Both the position numbers and the translations under genes were made by a program. Shown here piece by piece: positions 47,230 to 59,639 of a stretch of DNA of 64,000 bases. This DNA comes from Anisodus tanguticus (taxonomy: Eukaryota; Streptophyta; Magnoliopsida; Solanales; Solanaceae), in NCBI GenBank assembly GCA_034509755.1, contig CM067556.1, positions 15,027,501 to 15,091,500 of the forward strand. Reading direction: 5' to 3'. A model generated the notes under the pieces. That model ran no database searches and had not been told where the DNA came from. It saw only the letters and a list, made by a program, of their open reading frames with translations. How positions within the stretch are numbered: the stretch's first letter is position 1; each line of letters starts with the position of its first letter.

Positions 47230-47244
47230 GGGAAAAACAAGCAA

Positions 47245-47619
47245 TCTAGAGGTCAGCTAGCTGGCAGGGAGTCAACTTTACGGCCTTAGGGTCGCAAGTT
47301 CGATTCTCCCCTCCGGATATCGTCCTCCGGGGCACATACATGTGGTAAAGCACAGGCGGCGCTAAAAGCCGCGAGCATGTTGCGCGTGTGGGTTCGGTCT
47401 CCGCCAAGCCTTGTGGATGGGGCACGTGGGGTCAACCTTGTAGCATTGATCCGTTGGACGCAAACAGACACCGACCATATGCCATATGTGCACATCCCGC
47501 GATTTACCTGGTGGTGGGGTGCTGAAGGACCGGTCCCATCATCTCCAGGACGTCTGGGTAATATCAGTGAAGTAGTCAGGCGCAAGCCTGAAAACCTGGA
47601 TTAAAAAAAAAAAAAAAAA
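47245..47619 (+). mobile_element. SINE upstream of the receptor-kinase gene
   Basis: Flanked by a near-perfect 15-bp target duplication GGGAAAAACAAGCAA / GGAAAAAACAAGCAA (47230-47244 and 47620-47634), with a 3' poly-A of about 17. The tRNA-like head has 'ggtcagctagctgg' (A-box-like) and 'gcaagttcgattctccc' (B box). The body ('acatcccgcgatttacc', 'gaaggaccggtccc', 'gtagtcaggcgcaagcctgaaaa') is shared with the SINE at 25710-26240. It ends about 150 bp before the TATA box of the gene at 47905. Confidence 0.88.
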
Positions 47620-47772
47620 GGAAAAAACAAGCAAACCAAAGAAAGAAAATTAAACAAATCAATCATTTCCACATTCAGAAAATATATATATAAAAAAAGA
47701 CTTATATCACATCACCTCCATCTACATATAGTTCACTCTGTATATAATATAATTACTACAAAACCAATTCAC

Positions 47773-47779
47773 TATAAAT
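47773..47779 (+). promoter_or_regulatory. Probable TATA box of the receptor-kinase gene
   Basis: TATAAAT in 'ttcactataaatctctctctcg', 126 bp before the start codon, is followed by a CT-rich stretch of the kind common at plant transcription starts. No other good TATA lies between it and the ATG. Confidence 0.55.
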
Positions 47780-47904
47780 CTCTCTCTCGAAAAACTTAAA
47801 CATGTCTTAGTCAGCTTTTACTAGTCCCTTTTCCCAAAAAGAACAACTTCTTTCCCCTTCCTCTTCTTCTTCCTTGTTCTTTCTTGATCCTCAGACCAAC
47901 CAAA

Positions 47905-50900
47905 ATGACACCTTCAATTTCAATAGTGTTTCTTCAAATCTTGGTTACCCTTTTGTTCCCAACTTTTATTTTCTCACTTAACCAAGAAGGTCTTTATTTA
48001 CACAACGTAAAGCTCGGATTTGATGACCCTGATAATGTTCTTTCCAACTGGAACGAACATGATGATACACCATGTAACTGGTTTGGTGTAACATGTGACC
48101 AAATAACTCGGTCGGTGACATCATTAGACCTCTCTAATGCTAATGTTGCTGGTCCTTTTCCTTCGCTGCTTTGTCGGTTGAAGAAACTTCGCTATATTTC
48201 GTTGTACAACAACGAAATTAACTCTACTCTACCTGAAGATTTATCTGGGTGTGAATCAGTTGAGCATCTCGATTTGGCTCAGAATTTCTTGGTGGGTACA
48301 CTTCCGGCGAGTTTAACGGAGCTCCCAAATTTGAAATACCTTGACTTGTTGGGTAACAACTTTACCGGCGACATTCCGGCGAGTTTCGGGTCTTTCCGGC
48401 AGCTTGAAGTTCTTGGGCTAGTTGGAAACTTACTTGACGGAACTATACCGGCGTTTCTCGGGAACATTTCGACGTTAAAGCAGCTGAATCTGTCGTATAA
48501 CCCGTTTTATACGGGTCGGATCCCGCCGGAGCTGGGAAATCTGACGAATCTTGAGGTTTTGTGGCTTTCGGACTGTAATTTGATTGGTGAAGTTCCTGAC
48601 ACATTGGGCCGGTTGAAGAAGATCGTGGATTTGGACCTTTCTGTGAACTACTTGGATGGGCCGATTCCGAGTTGGCTTACTGAGCTTAGTAGTGCTGAAC
48701 AAATTGAGCTGTATAACAACTCGTTTACCGGCGAGTTTCCGGTGAATGGGTGGTTGAAAATGACGGCGTTGAGGCGAATTGACGTTTCGATGAACCGGGT
48801 TACTGGTACTATTCCAAGGGAGTTATGTGAGTTGCCACTTGAGTCACTTAATCTTTACGAGAATCAGATGTTTGGTGAATTGCCACAAGGCATTGCGAAT
48901 TCGCCAAATTTGTATGAGTTGAGGCTTTTTCACAACCGTTTTAATGGTAGTTTGCCTAAAGATCTTGGAAAGAATTCACCTTTGTTGTGGATTGATGTGT
49001 CAGAGAATAAATTTTCTGGTGAAATTCCGGAAAATTTGTGTGGGAAAGGGTTGTTGGAGGAGCTTTTGATGATAGATAACTTACTTTCCGGTGAAATTCC
49101 GGCGAGTTTGAGTGAATGCCGGAGCTTACTGCGAGTGAGATTGGCTCACAACCAGTTATCCCGTGATGTACCGGCGGGGTTCTGGGGTTTGCCACACCTT
49201 TCCCTGCTTGAGCTCGCGGACAATTCACTCTCTGGTGCTATAGCGAAAACTATAGCCAGTGCTTCAAATTTATCAGCTTTGATTTTGTCAAAGAACAAAT
49301 TTTCAGGTCCCATTCCTGAAGAGATTGGTTCTCTGGAAAATCTTCTTGATTTTGTGGGCAATGATAACCAGTTTTCTGGGCCTTTACCTGCAAGTCTAGT
49401 GATTCTTGGACAATTGGGAAGGCTGGACCTTCACAACAATGAGTTAAGTGGTAAGCTTCCAAGTGGGATTCATTCTTTGAAGAAATTGAACGAATTGAAC
49501 TTGGCAAACAATGAGCTTTCTGGAGATATCCCCAAGGAAATTGGGAGCTTGTCTGTTTTGAATTATCTTGATCTATCAGGTAACCAGTTTTCAGGTAAAA
49601 TCCCAGTGGAGTTGCAGAATTTGAAACTCAATCAGCTGAACTTGTCGAACAACGACCTTTCGGGTGATATTTCCCCTGTTTATGCAAAGGAAATGTATAA
49701 GAGTAGCTTTTTGGGGAATGCTGGTCTATGTGGAGACATTGAGGGCTTGTGTGAAGGAACAGCTGAAGGTAAAACTGCTGGTTATGTTTGGTTATTGAGG
49801 TTACTCTTCACCCTTGCTGGATTGGTGTTTGTAGTTGGGGTTGTTTGGTTCTACTGGAAGTACAAGAATTTTAAGGAAGCTAAAAGGCCTATTGATAAGT
49901 CTAAATGGACATTGATGTCGTTTCATAAATTGGGTTTCAACGAGTATGAAATCTTGGATGCTCTTGATGAGGATAACTTAATTGGCAGTGGCTCTTCTGG
50001 GAAGGTTTACAAGGTTGTTCTTAGCAAGGGTGACACCGTTGCGGTGAAAAAGATTTTGAGGAATGTGAAAATAACGGATGAGGGTAGTGATATCGAGAAA
50101 GGTAGCTTTCAAGAAGATGGATTTGAAGCGGAGGTTGAGACATTAGGGAAGATTCGACACAAGAACATTGTTAAGCTATGGTGTTGTTGTACAACTAGGG
50201 ATTGCAAACTTCTGGTTTATGAGTATATGCCTAATGGAAGCTTAGGTGATTTGCTACACAGCAGCAAAAGTGGCCTTCTAGACTGGCCTATGAGATATAA
50301 GATAGCTATGGATTCAGCCGAGGGACTCTCTTACTTGCATCATGATTGTGCTCCACCGATCGTTCACAGAGATGTTAAGTCAAACAACATCTTGCTGGAT
50401 GGTGATTTTGGAGCTCGAGTTGCTGATTTTGGTGTAGCAAAGGCGGTTGATGCCAATGCCAAGGGAATCAAGTCCATGTCTGTTATTGCAGGGTCTTGTG
50501 GTTACATTGCTCCAGGTTAGTGGATTAATTTTTTCAATTTGCAGCTTCAGTTTCATGAGTTTGTGTTGAATATGTTCATATTGATATCATGTTGAGTGTT
50601 ATTTACAAATTGTGTGCCCTTAATTTCTGAATTCTTGCTTTTCAAAAATGAGATCTAGTATTACTGTAGTAGTGTTGCATCTATTGAGTAGAGGGCTAGA
50701 TCTATATTCTGCATTATTTCCTAGACATTCCAAATTTTGTTATGTAGGAGGAGTAGTAATAAATGTCTGATAGAAATTGGTTCATATCTAGACTACCCTG
50801 ATACAGTAACAGTGTATCGTTGCTCTACATCATAGCTTTTGCATAGTCAAGTAGCTCCACGAGTTTTCCTATCCAAGTTAAACGGTTCTGATGAAATTGT

Positions 50901-51507
50901 TCTGGAGCATAAAAGACTGTATAACTTTCCACTTATGATGTTTGAAATTTTAACAGCTAGCTATATTGGGGGCTGCTTAGCTATATTGGGGGCTGCTGTT
51001 AAGTTTTATTATCAACAACTCATATTTTGGGTTTCGTGTGGTCATTCTTTATTTAAATTTGCATTGTTATTTCCTCGGAGCTGCTGAGTTGATTGAATCC
51101 TTCTTTGCATTGCAGAATATGCATACACACTACGGGTGAACGAGAAGAGTGATATATACAGCTTCGGTGTGGTCATCCTAGAGCTTGTGACGGGCAAACG
51201 CCCCGTGGATCCTGAGTTCGGGGAAAAGGATTTGGTGAAGTGGGTGTGCAGTACATTGGACCAGAAGGGTATAGATCATGTACTTGACCCTAAACTTGAT
51301 TCTTGTTTCAAGGAGGAGATATGCAAAGCCCTAAATATTGGCCTACTCTGCACTAGCCCACTCCCGATTAACCGACCCTCGATGAGACGGGTCGTTAAAA
51401 TGTTGCAAGAAGTGGGTGGTGGGAACCTACCCAAGGATGCTTCAAAGGATGGCAAATTGACACCTTATTACTATGAAGAAGCATCAGATCAAGGAAGTGT
51501 AGCTTAA
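47905..51507 (+). CDS. HSL1: LRR receptor-like serine/threonine kinase, HAESA/HSL1 type
   Basis: Two exons, 47905-50515 and 51116-51507, joined over a GT-AG intron inside the codon for Glu of 'GYIAPEYAYT', give 1000 residues. Residues 1-24 form a signal peptide. An LRRNT segment (about 25-66) holds 'DTPCNWFGVTCD', then about 20 leucine-rich repeats run to ~600, a cysteine pair 'GLCGDIEGLC' follows, and a transmembrane helix lies near 624-648. The kinase domain starts near 680: Lys715 in 'VAVKK', H821-R822-D823 (an RD kinase) and D841-F842-G843 are intact, as is the activation segment. HAESA-group kinases sit in the plasma membrane, bind IDA/CLE-type peptides and, with SERK co-receptors, control organ shedding and related signalling; the exact ligand here is unknown. 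The first in-frame ATG at 47905 directly precedes the signal peptide. It appears functional. The symbol is by resemblance; HAESA or another HSL is possible. Confidence 0.93.
50516..51115 (+). other. Intron of the receptor-kinase gene
   Basis: Donor 'ccag|gttagt' and acceptor 'tttgcattgcag|aatat' restore the conserved 'APEYAY' motif exactly. The position late in the kinase domain is where HAESA-type genes usually have their single intron. It includes a perfect 20-bp tandem duplication at 50958-50997. Confidence 0.92.
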
Positions 51508-51806
51508 GGATTGCTCAACAAATTTTGTCACAAAGGATGACCTTGAAAAGTGAGACTCATTAACTTCTTTGTTCATCTGCTAACTACTCAATTCTTCCTC
51601 CACATGGGAGGGGGAAGAAAGAATTGAAATTAAATGAAAAAGGGAGGACAAAAGAATATAGTAGGGAAAAAAGAAAAGAGAGTTGGAAGAAGCTTGTTTT
51701 CTCATTTTGTATATTTCATCCAACCACCAAAATTATTGCAGTAATTACTACTATCTGGCATTTAAAAGATCTTAAATGTTCTACCTATACTCTATTCTCT
51801 TAAAAG
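51508..51806 (+). other. 3' UTR region of the receptor-kinase gene
   Basis: Follows the TAA at 51505-51507. It contains A-rich and AT-rich stretches suited to polyadenylation (for example 'gaattgaaattaaatgaaaaa' near 51622), but the cleavage site cannot be fixed. Confidence 0.4.
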
Positions 51807-51808
51807 TA

Positions 51809-52083
51809 CTCTCTCCGTCTCAAATTATTTGTGGTGGTTATTAAAAAATAGTTGTATCAAATTATTTATCGTTAGAAGTTCAAGACATAATTAATTAATT
51901 TTTTTCCATTTTATCATTTGTCATTAATGAAGATGTACATAAATGGAGAAAAATTTAATAAAGAGAGATTATAACTTAGATATAAATAAGGATAAATAAA
52001 GTAGGTCAATTATTCTTTTTAATTAATATTTTTTAAGGGACGTGTAAATAAAAAAAATGATAAATAATTTGAGAAATAGGGAG
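51809..52083. mobile_element. Stowaway-type MITE, 275 bp
   Basis: TA duplications (51807-51808 and 52084-52085) flank inverted ends 'ctctctccgtctcaaattattt' and, reversed, 'ctccctatttctcaaattattt'. The interior is AT-rich and non-coding. It lies about 300 bp downstream of the receptor-kinase stop codon, perhaps at or beyond the transcript end. Confidence 0.85.
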
Positions 52084-52085
52084 TA

Positions 52086-52728
52086 GTTTTTCTTCAATCT
52101 CCATCATCTTTCTTTGTGTCTAATCAAGCAATTCTTTAAGTTGTTTGTTACAATTGAACTACTGCTTTTAATGGTAACTACTAGATAGATTATGTACTCT
52201 AGAATTTTACCAAAAGAAGGGGAATATTTCACCTTCCTCTAGGATTAATTCTTGAAAGATGTTACTATTATTTTGAAACTGTTTACTGTGCAGAGAATGT
52301 GATACCAATTATTATGATGTAATGGAGTTTGATGACTTATCTATGGCCCTCTGCTCATTAACTGTAATGGGTCCCTTAGCTTCATCTCTACCTCAAATTG
52401 CATTAGTACATACTGCAACATTTCACCAGAACAATGGCCAAGGGAAGAGGACAATACAGTGCATATCCAGAAGGACAGTTACCATTTGTTAGCCAACATG
52501 CGAGACTTCTTGCACGTGTGGTTGTTTGTTTCTTGATTTATTTATTTCAAATATTTGAAAATGACTATCAAAGAAAAAAAAGAGAGTGAGAGAGAAAATA
52601 TTGGGATTAAGAAATAAAAAAGATTTAAGACTGTTTGAATCAACTTTATCAAATCTGGACTGTTCAAATAAAACATAGGTATACATTTTTTACTCTTCAC
52701 ACCTCATTTTGTTGGTAAATCACGAGCT
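52086..52728. other. Intergenic DNA
   Basis: No gene recognised. Confidence 0.45.
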
Positions 52729-52744
52729 GATCACATAGACCAAA

Positions 52745-52849
52745 TACAAGTGAGGGTAGGTTGAGGGTTCGAGTTATACTGGATGGAAAGTGTGAAAACA
52801 TTATAGATCCTCCAAAAATGGGGAGAAAAACATTAAAAAAAAAAAAAAA
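52745..52849 (+). mobile_element. Very short SINE-like retrocopy
   Basis: A 105-bp insert ends in about 16 A and is flanked by a 16-bp target duplication GATCACATAGACCAAA / GATCACATAGACTAAA (52729-52744 and 52850-52865, one mismatch). It holds a B-box-like 'gagggttcgagttatac', so it is probably a 5'-truncated SINE. Confidence 0.8.
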
Positions 52850-52865
52850 GATCACATAGACTAAA

Positions 52866-54732
52866 AAGTACTATGTATTTGAGCAAACGTTTGGTAAGTA
52901 AAGGCAATTTGGCTACAAGCTGAAGGGGTAAACAACATATCAATGTTACATCAAAGGATCTAAAGTTTACCCTTTGTAGATGTGCAATGGTGGTTGAAAC
53001 AACAATTCCTAGTATTCACCTTTGTTGTACTTAATTTGTTTCCCCTGTAGAAGAGTAACTATTTTTGTTTCTTCTCTTCATTTTTCCTTTCCTATTTCTA
53101 GCTAATTACAACAATTCTTCAGGGTGGTCAGTATTTGAAACCCCACATCCTTCTAAATGAAAGCATACAATAATATCTGAGGTAGGTAAAGTTTAGATCT
53201 TCATAATAAATTGGAATAATCTTTGGGTATTAGAAATTTTGAGGAAATTCACATAGAATGTGGGATATAAAGGATATTTCTTTTAAGAAAGACAAATAAA
53301 TGGACAAGAATTGTGGGTAATATGAACTTATGAAGTAGTACTTGAACTTTATCCAATTGGTTTGTCTTTGGTGAAGGGAATGGTAGTTGGAAAAAGAATT
53401 CACTATTCATTATCATTCAATTCAGTGCCCTACCTTAGTAGTACGTGACCTTAGCTCTCACCTAATTTACCCTCTAAAGAGTAAATAAGATAAAAAGAAG
53501 AGAAAGTTGATAGTAGATTTAGTTGGGAAAAGAATTCCCAATTCGTTATTACTCAATGCACTCCTAGTACGTGAAGTTAGCTCATCCATAATGGCAATAA
53601 AGCTCCGTAGTGTAAATGAGTTTTCTCTTTTCTTTTTGTGATACTATTAATAAAGGAAGAAAGACTTTTAAAATTTATAAGTACGTGAATATATATTTAT
53701 GTAGCTAATTAAGATAGTTAAAATTAAATTATCTCTAAATATATAAAGGAATCAAAGTCAATCACATAAAATGAGATAGAAGTAGCCACTAGAAGTGTGG
53801 AGTATATATATAAATAAAGCCATCAGGGTAGGGAGCACTTCCCTTTTAATAAGCCATGCGCAAAGTAAAATACAATTATTAGATGAGTAAGTTTTAAATA
53901 CCTAATGATAAATTAAACAAAAAGGTATACAAATGGAAGGCTAAGAAGAGAAAAAAAGATTATGAGCAAAATTCGACATCTTATATATATATGTTATAAT
54001 CAAATATTTTAAAAGTATATAAATTGATCAATCCAAGAGTTGATCGTACACGATTTCTTCAATCGAGTTTTTTTGTTTTGTTTTTGGTAGTTGCTTTCCT
54101 AAGAGCAATTGAATCACACTCCATCTCTATTGCCCCTATTTTGTGTTGGTCTTTAATTTTTCCCTTTCAAATGGGTTGGTCTTTAATTTTTGTCTTTCAG
54201 AATTGAAATTATGCCTGTAGGGACATAAGTAGTGCATCATAATATTCACAAGTTATGTAAAGAATTTATACCCTATAACATAAATTCAATATTAAAGGGT
54301 AAAAATTAAAGACCAACCCATTTGAAGGACGCACCGTTTGAAGGAACACCGTGCAATTACTTGCGCATTGACAAGGAAACAGGCCTAAATTACAAATCCA
54401 CTTTTTTTTGGTGGGCCGTTTCTTCACATATATATGTATGACCCCACTGTAGTGCCTGCACCTTCTATTCTACATTTGTCAGTACTTACTCGGGCTTTAT
54501 TACTAGTAGTAAATGCAGTAGCCCATTCCCAATTTCCTTTCATTTTCAGCTTTTATAATTTACTCAGACACTACAGAATTTTGGTGGCTCTTTAATTCGT
54601 TGCATTATTGCTGGAAGACTAACTCTTTAATATGAAGTCAATGCCAGAACTTTCAATGATTTGCTCTTTCTTCTCCTTTCATCTTATCCATTCACCCGTT
54701 GTGTCAAGAACGAAAATTCTAAGGCTCCATTC
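52866..54732. other. Intergenic AT-rich DNA
   Basis: No gene, RNA gene or bounded repeat recognised. Confidence 0.5.
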
Positions 54733-54740
54733 AGTGGGAC

Positions 54741-55009
54741 TAGGGGTGGCCAGTGGCCGGGTTTGCGGCGGGACGGATCGCGGCGGGACGGGACAGAGAA
54801 TGGACAACGGCCAAAATATAAAATGGTCGTTGTGCAACGGTCATTTTTGCAAAGAGGGGGTCGGGACGGGTCGGGGTGGGACAGTTCTGGGGCGGTACAA
54901 GCTTGGGCGGGACGAGCCCAGGTCTCGTCCCGATTTTGAGTCCCGACACCATTTTTTTTAGGGGGGATCGGGGCGGGACAGGGCCGATCCGGCCCACTGG
55001 CCTGCCTTA
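54741..55009. mobile_element. Non-autonomous hAT element (MITE), 269 bp
   Basis: Ends TAGGGGTGGCCAGTGG and, from the right, TAAGGCAGGCCAGTGGGCC, flanked by 8-mers AGTGGGAC / AGTGAGAC (54733-54740 and 55010-55017, one mismatch). The interior 'acggccaaaatataaaatgg' and the GC-rich subterminal words match the two larger hATs at 22491-24695 and 28480-31981. It is thus a deletion derivative of that family. No coding capacity. Confidence 0.88.
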
Positions 55010-55017
55010 AGTGAGAC

Positions 55018-55774
55018 TAAGATAATTGAACGAAGTGAGTTTCTCTCTTTCTATTAACTTAATATGTAACTCACTTTGAGCTAATTTATTGTAAACTAGT
55101 GAATGTATCCGCACTTCGCGCCATCAACATCTTAATTGGCAAATTCGATCTCTTCATAAACTTAGTCGAGCTAAAAAAATCATAATACGAAAAGTGAAAA
55201 CAAATATATAATGTAAGACTACTTCAGAAAGAAAATCAAAACCCAATTATTCCGATGTTAATATTTGTATTTTCTTTATTGTTTAGTTCTAATTTCAAGT
55301 TACATCTTTCTTACTTGATCATGGTTAAATAATGTATTGATTGTATTCTCATTTCATTAAATTAGTTAATCATGATAAGTTATTAATATGATTTAATATA
55401 AATACCCGTAATATTTATTAACAGAGTGAAAATTATTCTCTTGTTTTGAGTTGATTAATTAATAAAAATTATCTCTCTGTTTTTCTTTGATCTCATTATC
55501 TCCTTTCAAAACTTGTTAATAATCATCCTTACTATATTTCACCTGGTTTAAATTCTTACCTTTTTTCTCGCGATCATGCTAGTTTAAACATCTCTTTCTT
55601 CCCTTCTCACTTTTGAGCTTTGGATACAAGTAATTTAGTCCTTGAATATAATAATTAGTCATCGATTTTGTTAGCAATAATGTTCTTTAGATATATTTTA
55701 ACTCATTGGTAAGCTCTAATAATGAAAACCTCTGTTTCTTCCTTTCTTAGTTTTTTTCTTTCTGGAAATCAACT
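55018..55774. other. Intergenic AT-rich DNA
   Basis: Nothing recognised. Confidence 0.45.
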
Positions 55775-55905
55775 CTATGTTGCAAAGTGTTACACCAATA
55801 TACATACCAAATATACAACTCTGCCCGTGATGGGCCATTCTGTCCGAGATGGTCCTAAATTACCCGTGATATACACCATATCACGGGTATATACCTTGTT
55901 TAACA
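55775..55905 (-). repeat. Partial LTR of the first copia family
   Basis: The minus strand starts TGTTAAACAAGGTATATACCC and matches the first 150 bp or so of the LTR at 2242-2573, including the inverted repeat 'acccgtgatat...atatcacgggt' (55862-55889). The remaining LTR and element are absent. Confidence 0.65.
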
Positions 55906-55909
55906 CAAA

Positions 55910-58427
55910 GGTTTACTTGTCATTCTCCTTTTGAATCTTGTTTCTATATTGGTTGCGGGGGGGGCTGTCATATAGTGTATGTCTATATGACAATAGGTAC
56001 AAGTACATTTTGTTGTCTGTAATGTAGAATTATAGAACTATCGCTACTAGAAAAGTGTCAATTATATGAAGATCTTTTTGTGGATTATATTTGAAAAGTC
56101 TCCGGTAATTTAGTTTTCTACAAAAAAAAATCCAATGAAAAAATCTTCATGGGTAATTATTGTGGATTTTAAAATAAATATTTAATTCATATAGTTGCTC
56201 ATTTAAGCCAAAAATCATCTTCTTCTTTTTTCTTCTTTTTCTTCCTCCTCTTCTTAATTCTTTTTCTTCGAATTTGTCTCTTCATCGTGAAGGAATTGCC
56301 ATTAATTCTAATTATTGAAAGTTGCTTGTTTGTGTATAAAACGCGATTCAAATCCCGACTGGATGAGAAGAGAAATTTCAGAAGAAAAAAAAGAACCATC
56401 GTTAGAGTCCTCTGAAATTATGAATAAGACAAGTGGGTCTTTTCAAAATTGGAGTTGGTTGATCAAATACGCTTTGTTTAAAGTAGTGTTTGAATGTTGT
56501 GGTTAGAATTTTGGAGCAATTAGGACCGATTCTATATGGATTTGAACTGAAAATCAATGGAAAAGTTAAGCAGAAGATGAACTAGGCAAAATCTTGATTG
56601 GTGATATAATAATCAGTGTATAATTAATGTTTAATAAGTGTATTATCCATATATACACAATATATATTAATTATACACAGATTTACAGTGATTATACATA
56701 AAATATACACTGCATACTTAATGTGTAATGTGTAATAATTTGTGAAGTACACCATATACAGTGCATATATATTACAATTGAGTCATATGGTCATTTTATC
56801 TTCGTAAACAAGAACTCTAAATAGACATGTCTGCTCCAATATTCATTAGGTAATCAAGTAATTCTGTAACTTCAAATTTGTCTAGACATTCCGATTTCTA
56901 AACCTATATACTAATTAAATCTGATCTTTCTTATAGGGACTAATGTGAGACCAGTTCATTTACTATGTAACAACAGCTTGCGACATCCGAGAAATAAGAT
57001 TGATAGATTGTAAAAACAGAAGACTAACAGCTTCTTTGAGTATCTCCCTCCCTTCCTTTTTTGGGTGTTGTACTTGGTTTGAAGATTCTTTTAGTTTAAT
57101 AACTAATTCATGTCACAAAGCAAGCTCATTAGATTGAAACCTTTTTGCAGCTTACCAGCTCAATGATTTCCAGAAATTAACTACTTCAGCACGGGCTTCC
57201 ATCATCTAGTATATATAGATGCATGCATGTAAAGGCACCTAGTTATATTACAATTACTTTTCTTCAGTTTAATCTTGAAATCCATTAACCTTCTACTGGA
57301 AGTTGCTGATAAAAGTTGCTTCTTAGTACTACAGGATGAGGAAAAGAAAAGTGTTGTACCGAAAAGAATAAATCCAAAGAAAAAAATCATGGTAAATAAT
57401 ATTGTGACGAGTATTAATATATTGTAACTTTAAAGTGAATGTGTGATTGAAGTTGGTCTTTATTTAAATTGTAGTTCGAAATCAGACATACTTGTACAAG
57501 CCGCCTGGTGTCTTTCCCAACGCTTCTGCTTTCTGCCATAGAGGTGTGAGCATACTCAGCGTGTCTTAAGTTTGAACAATCAAACCTAATTTTGAATTCA
57601 AATTCTCAACTTCAATATCTTATATCTGAATTAATTCTGAAGCAATTAAATATTAATGGGTCGTGGGACAAAAATAATAATCCCACGATAAAATGTGAAG
57701 TTATTTTATCCTGTATTCGGTTATAGATATTAATTAGTTCCAGAATTATTTTATCCCATTATTTATATTAAAATGATGGGATTAGCTATCACATATAGAA
57801 AATGAAATAATTAATTAATGTCACAAGCCATGAACATATATACGAGGTGATGAGTAAAAGAAGTTATTTTAAAATGGGGAGAGCTCAGAAATTTAACAAG
57901 AACTTGTGCATTATAAATACATGATAAGTTAACAAAAAGGTGAATTTATTTTCTTGTTATATACTACAATAACTGATCAATACTACAAGTTCGTGATCTT
58001 TGATCAGTTTACGTTGCGAGGAAATTCGAACAATATAAAATCAAGTCCACAATATAGTCCTTTGGGGACATTTCATAAAAAATGAATGATATATAGAGAA
58101 AATAATTATAATCAAGTCCATACAACGTCACCAGATTTACGAATTTGTAGCGAAGGAAAAATCCAAGGGATTGTAATGTGAAACCTGATATGAAATGATA
58201 TTCCCCTTTGTCCATGTTATTTGATATTTTCTTTTTAGTTTGTTAATTTTATCATATTTGATATTTTTAAACTTTAAATTTTCTATTTTACCCATACTAA
58301 CATATTTTTATTATTAAGGCAATAAGAATATTTCTTGATACTATTTTCCATGATCTTATTTTATCCTTATGTCAAAAATAATTCGTTTCTTAAATATTAT
58401 ATTGTCATATAAATTGACATTGTTGAT
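55910..58427. other. Intergenic AT-rich DNA
   Basis: No gene recognised. Segments near 57640-57830 and 58205-58400 have MITE-like style ('atcccac', 'attatcccatt' words), but their ends could not be defined. Confidence 0.45.
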
Positions 58428-58432
58428 GGATT

Positions 58433-58696
58433 TGAAAGACTACAATGTATGTCACACGGTAGTCCATGTATATCGGTTTCCTCCATTGTATATATTTTAT
58501 CATAATTAGTAGAATTCTTGTATATGTATAATTATGGTAGTAGTCTTGTATTGGAAAAAACTAGTAGTCTTGTATTGGTAAAAGCTAGTAGTCTTGTATT
58601 AGAAAAAAGGTAGATTAATTTTCTTAATTAGATATTGTATATCATGTATATATACATTTTCATTAATGAAAATAACCAAGGGATTATTCTCTTTCA
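58433..58696 (+). repeat. 5' LTR of the complete copia
   Basis: TGAAAGACTAC...TTTCA. It has three 24-bp 'tagtagtcttgtattgg' units (58538-58610), where the 3' LTR has two, and two copies of a 'gtagtccgtgtatatc'-type unit, where the 3' LTR has three. Confidence 0.92.
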
Positions 58697-58845
58697 TAGT
58701 ATCAGAAGTCTAGGGAAAACTTTTCCATCTCAAAACCACATCTCTTCCGCCGCCCTCTCAACTACCGAACCTCGGCCACCGGCCGATCAACTCCTCCCTT
58801 CATAATTTTTTTTCGAATCCCTAATTCTCCTCTTGTTCTTTCAAT

Positions 58846-59541
58846 ATGTCTACCTCAAATAATACCTTTCATCCTGCTCTTGCAGTCTTCAACATCAAGA
58901 ACAACATACCTATCGTTCTTGAGATGGAAAACGTCCAATACGCGACGTGGGCAGAACTATTTAAAGTTCACACACGGTCTGATCGAGTCCTTCATCACAT
59001 CATCCCCTCGGCAACATGCAAGGAGAAAGTCCCTACCACCGATGATGAAATAGAGTTGTGGGCAACTCTTGATGCTACGGTACTCTAGTGGATTTATTCC
59101 ACTATCTCTACGGACCTCTTGCAGACTATTATTGAACCCAATGCCACTACAATGGATACTTGGAATAGGTTGCGTAATATATTCCAAGATAACAATAATT
59201 CCAGTACTGTGACCCTTGAGAAGGAATTCTCCCACATCAACATGGAGGATTTTTCGAATGTCTCATCCTAGTGTAAAAGGCTCAAGGAGTTGTCAGATCA
59301 ACTCAAGAACGTAGATGCACCTGTCACGAATGATCGTCTTGTTCTTCAGGTGGTTTCAGGCCTATCCGGGGCTTATAATGGCGTTGAAACTCTTTTTCGT
59401 CAAAGCAATCCTCTCCCTCAATTCTATCAAGTACGTTCCATGTTCACCTTAGAAGAAGTCATGTTGGCTAAAAAGGCGGCAACTGGAGCTAATACCGAGG
59501 GGTGGTGGCGACAAGTAGGGCACCGGGCCACTGAACAATAA
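58846..59541 (+). pseudogene. Copia gag remnant
   Basis: The ATG at 58846 begins 'MSTSNNTFHPALAVFNIKNN', the N-terminal segment of copia gag. An in-frame TAG at 59086-59088 and another near 59270 interrupt it. The same frame continues with 'NRLRNIFQDNNNSS', 'VTNDRLVLQVVSGLSGAYNG' and 'LPQFYQVRSMFTLEE' (UBN2-type gag). Gag would form the particle that packages element RNA. No zinc knuckle is visible. Confidence 0.85.
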
Positions 59542-59639
59542 CTGGCAGCAGGCTGGCCTTTTTGGGCCTCGGCCTCACCAGGCCTTCGCTGCGGCCCCCC
59601 CAGCATCAGTTCCGACCCTCACGGATATCGAGGCAGCGA

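Noticed and set aside
47884..47904. Start of the receptor kinase at an upstream TTG
   Set aside because: Plants rarely use TTG, and the ATG at 47905 directly precedes the signal peptide.
50516..50520. Early stop making a truncated receptor kinase
   Set aside because: The stop lies just past a GT donor, and joining to the acceptor at 51115 restores the conserved APEYAY motif and a full kinase domain.
50839..51087. Separate small gene in the intron region
   Set aside because: The open frame lies wholly in the intron, has no recognisable domain and includes the 20-bp duplication.
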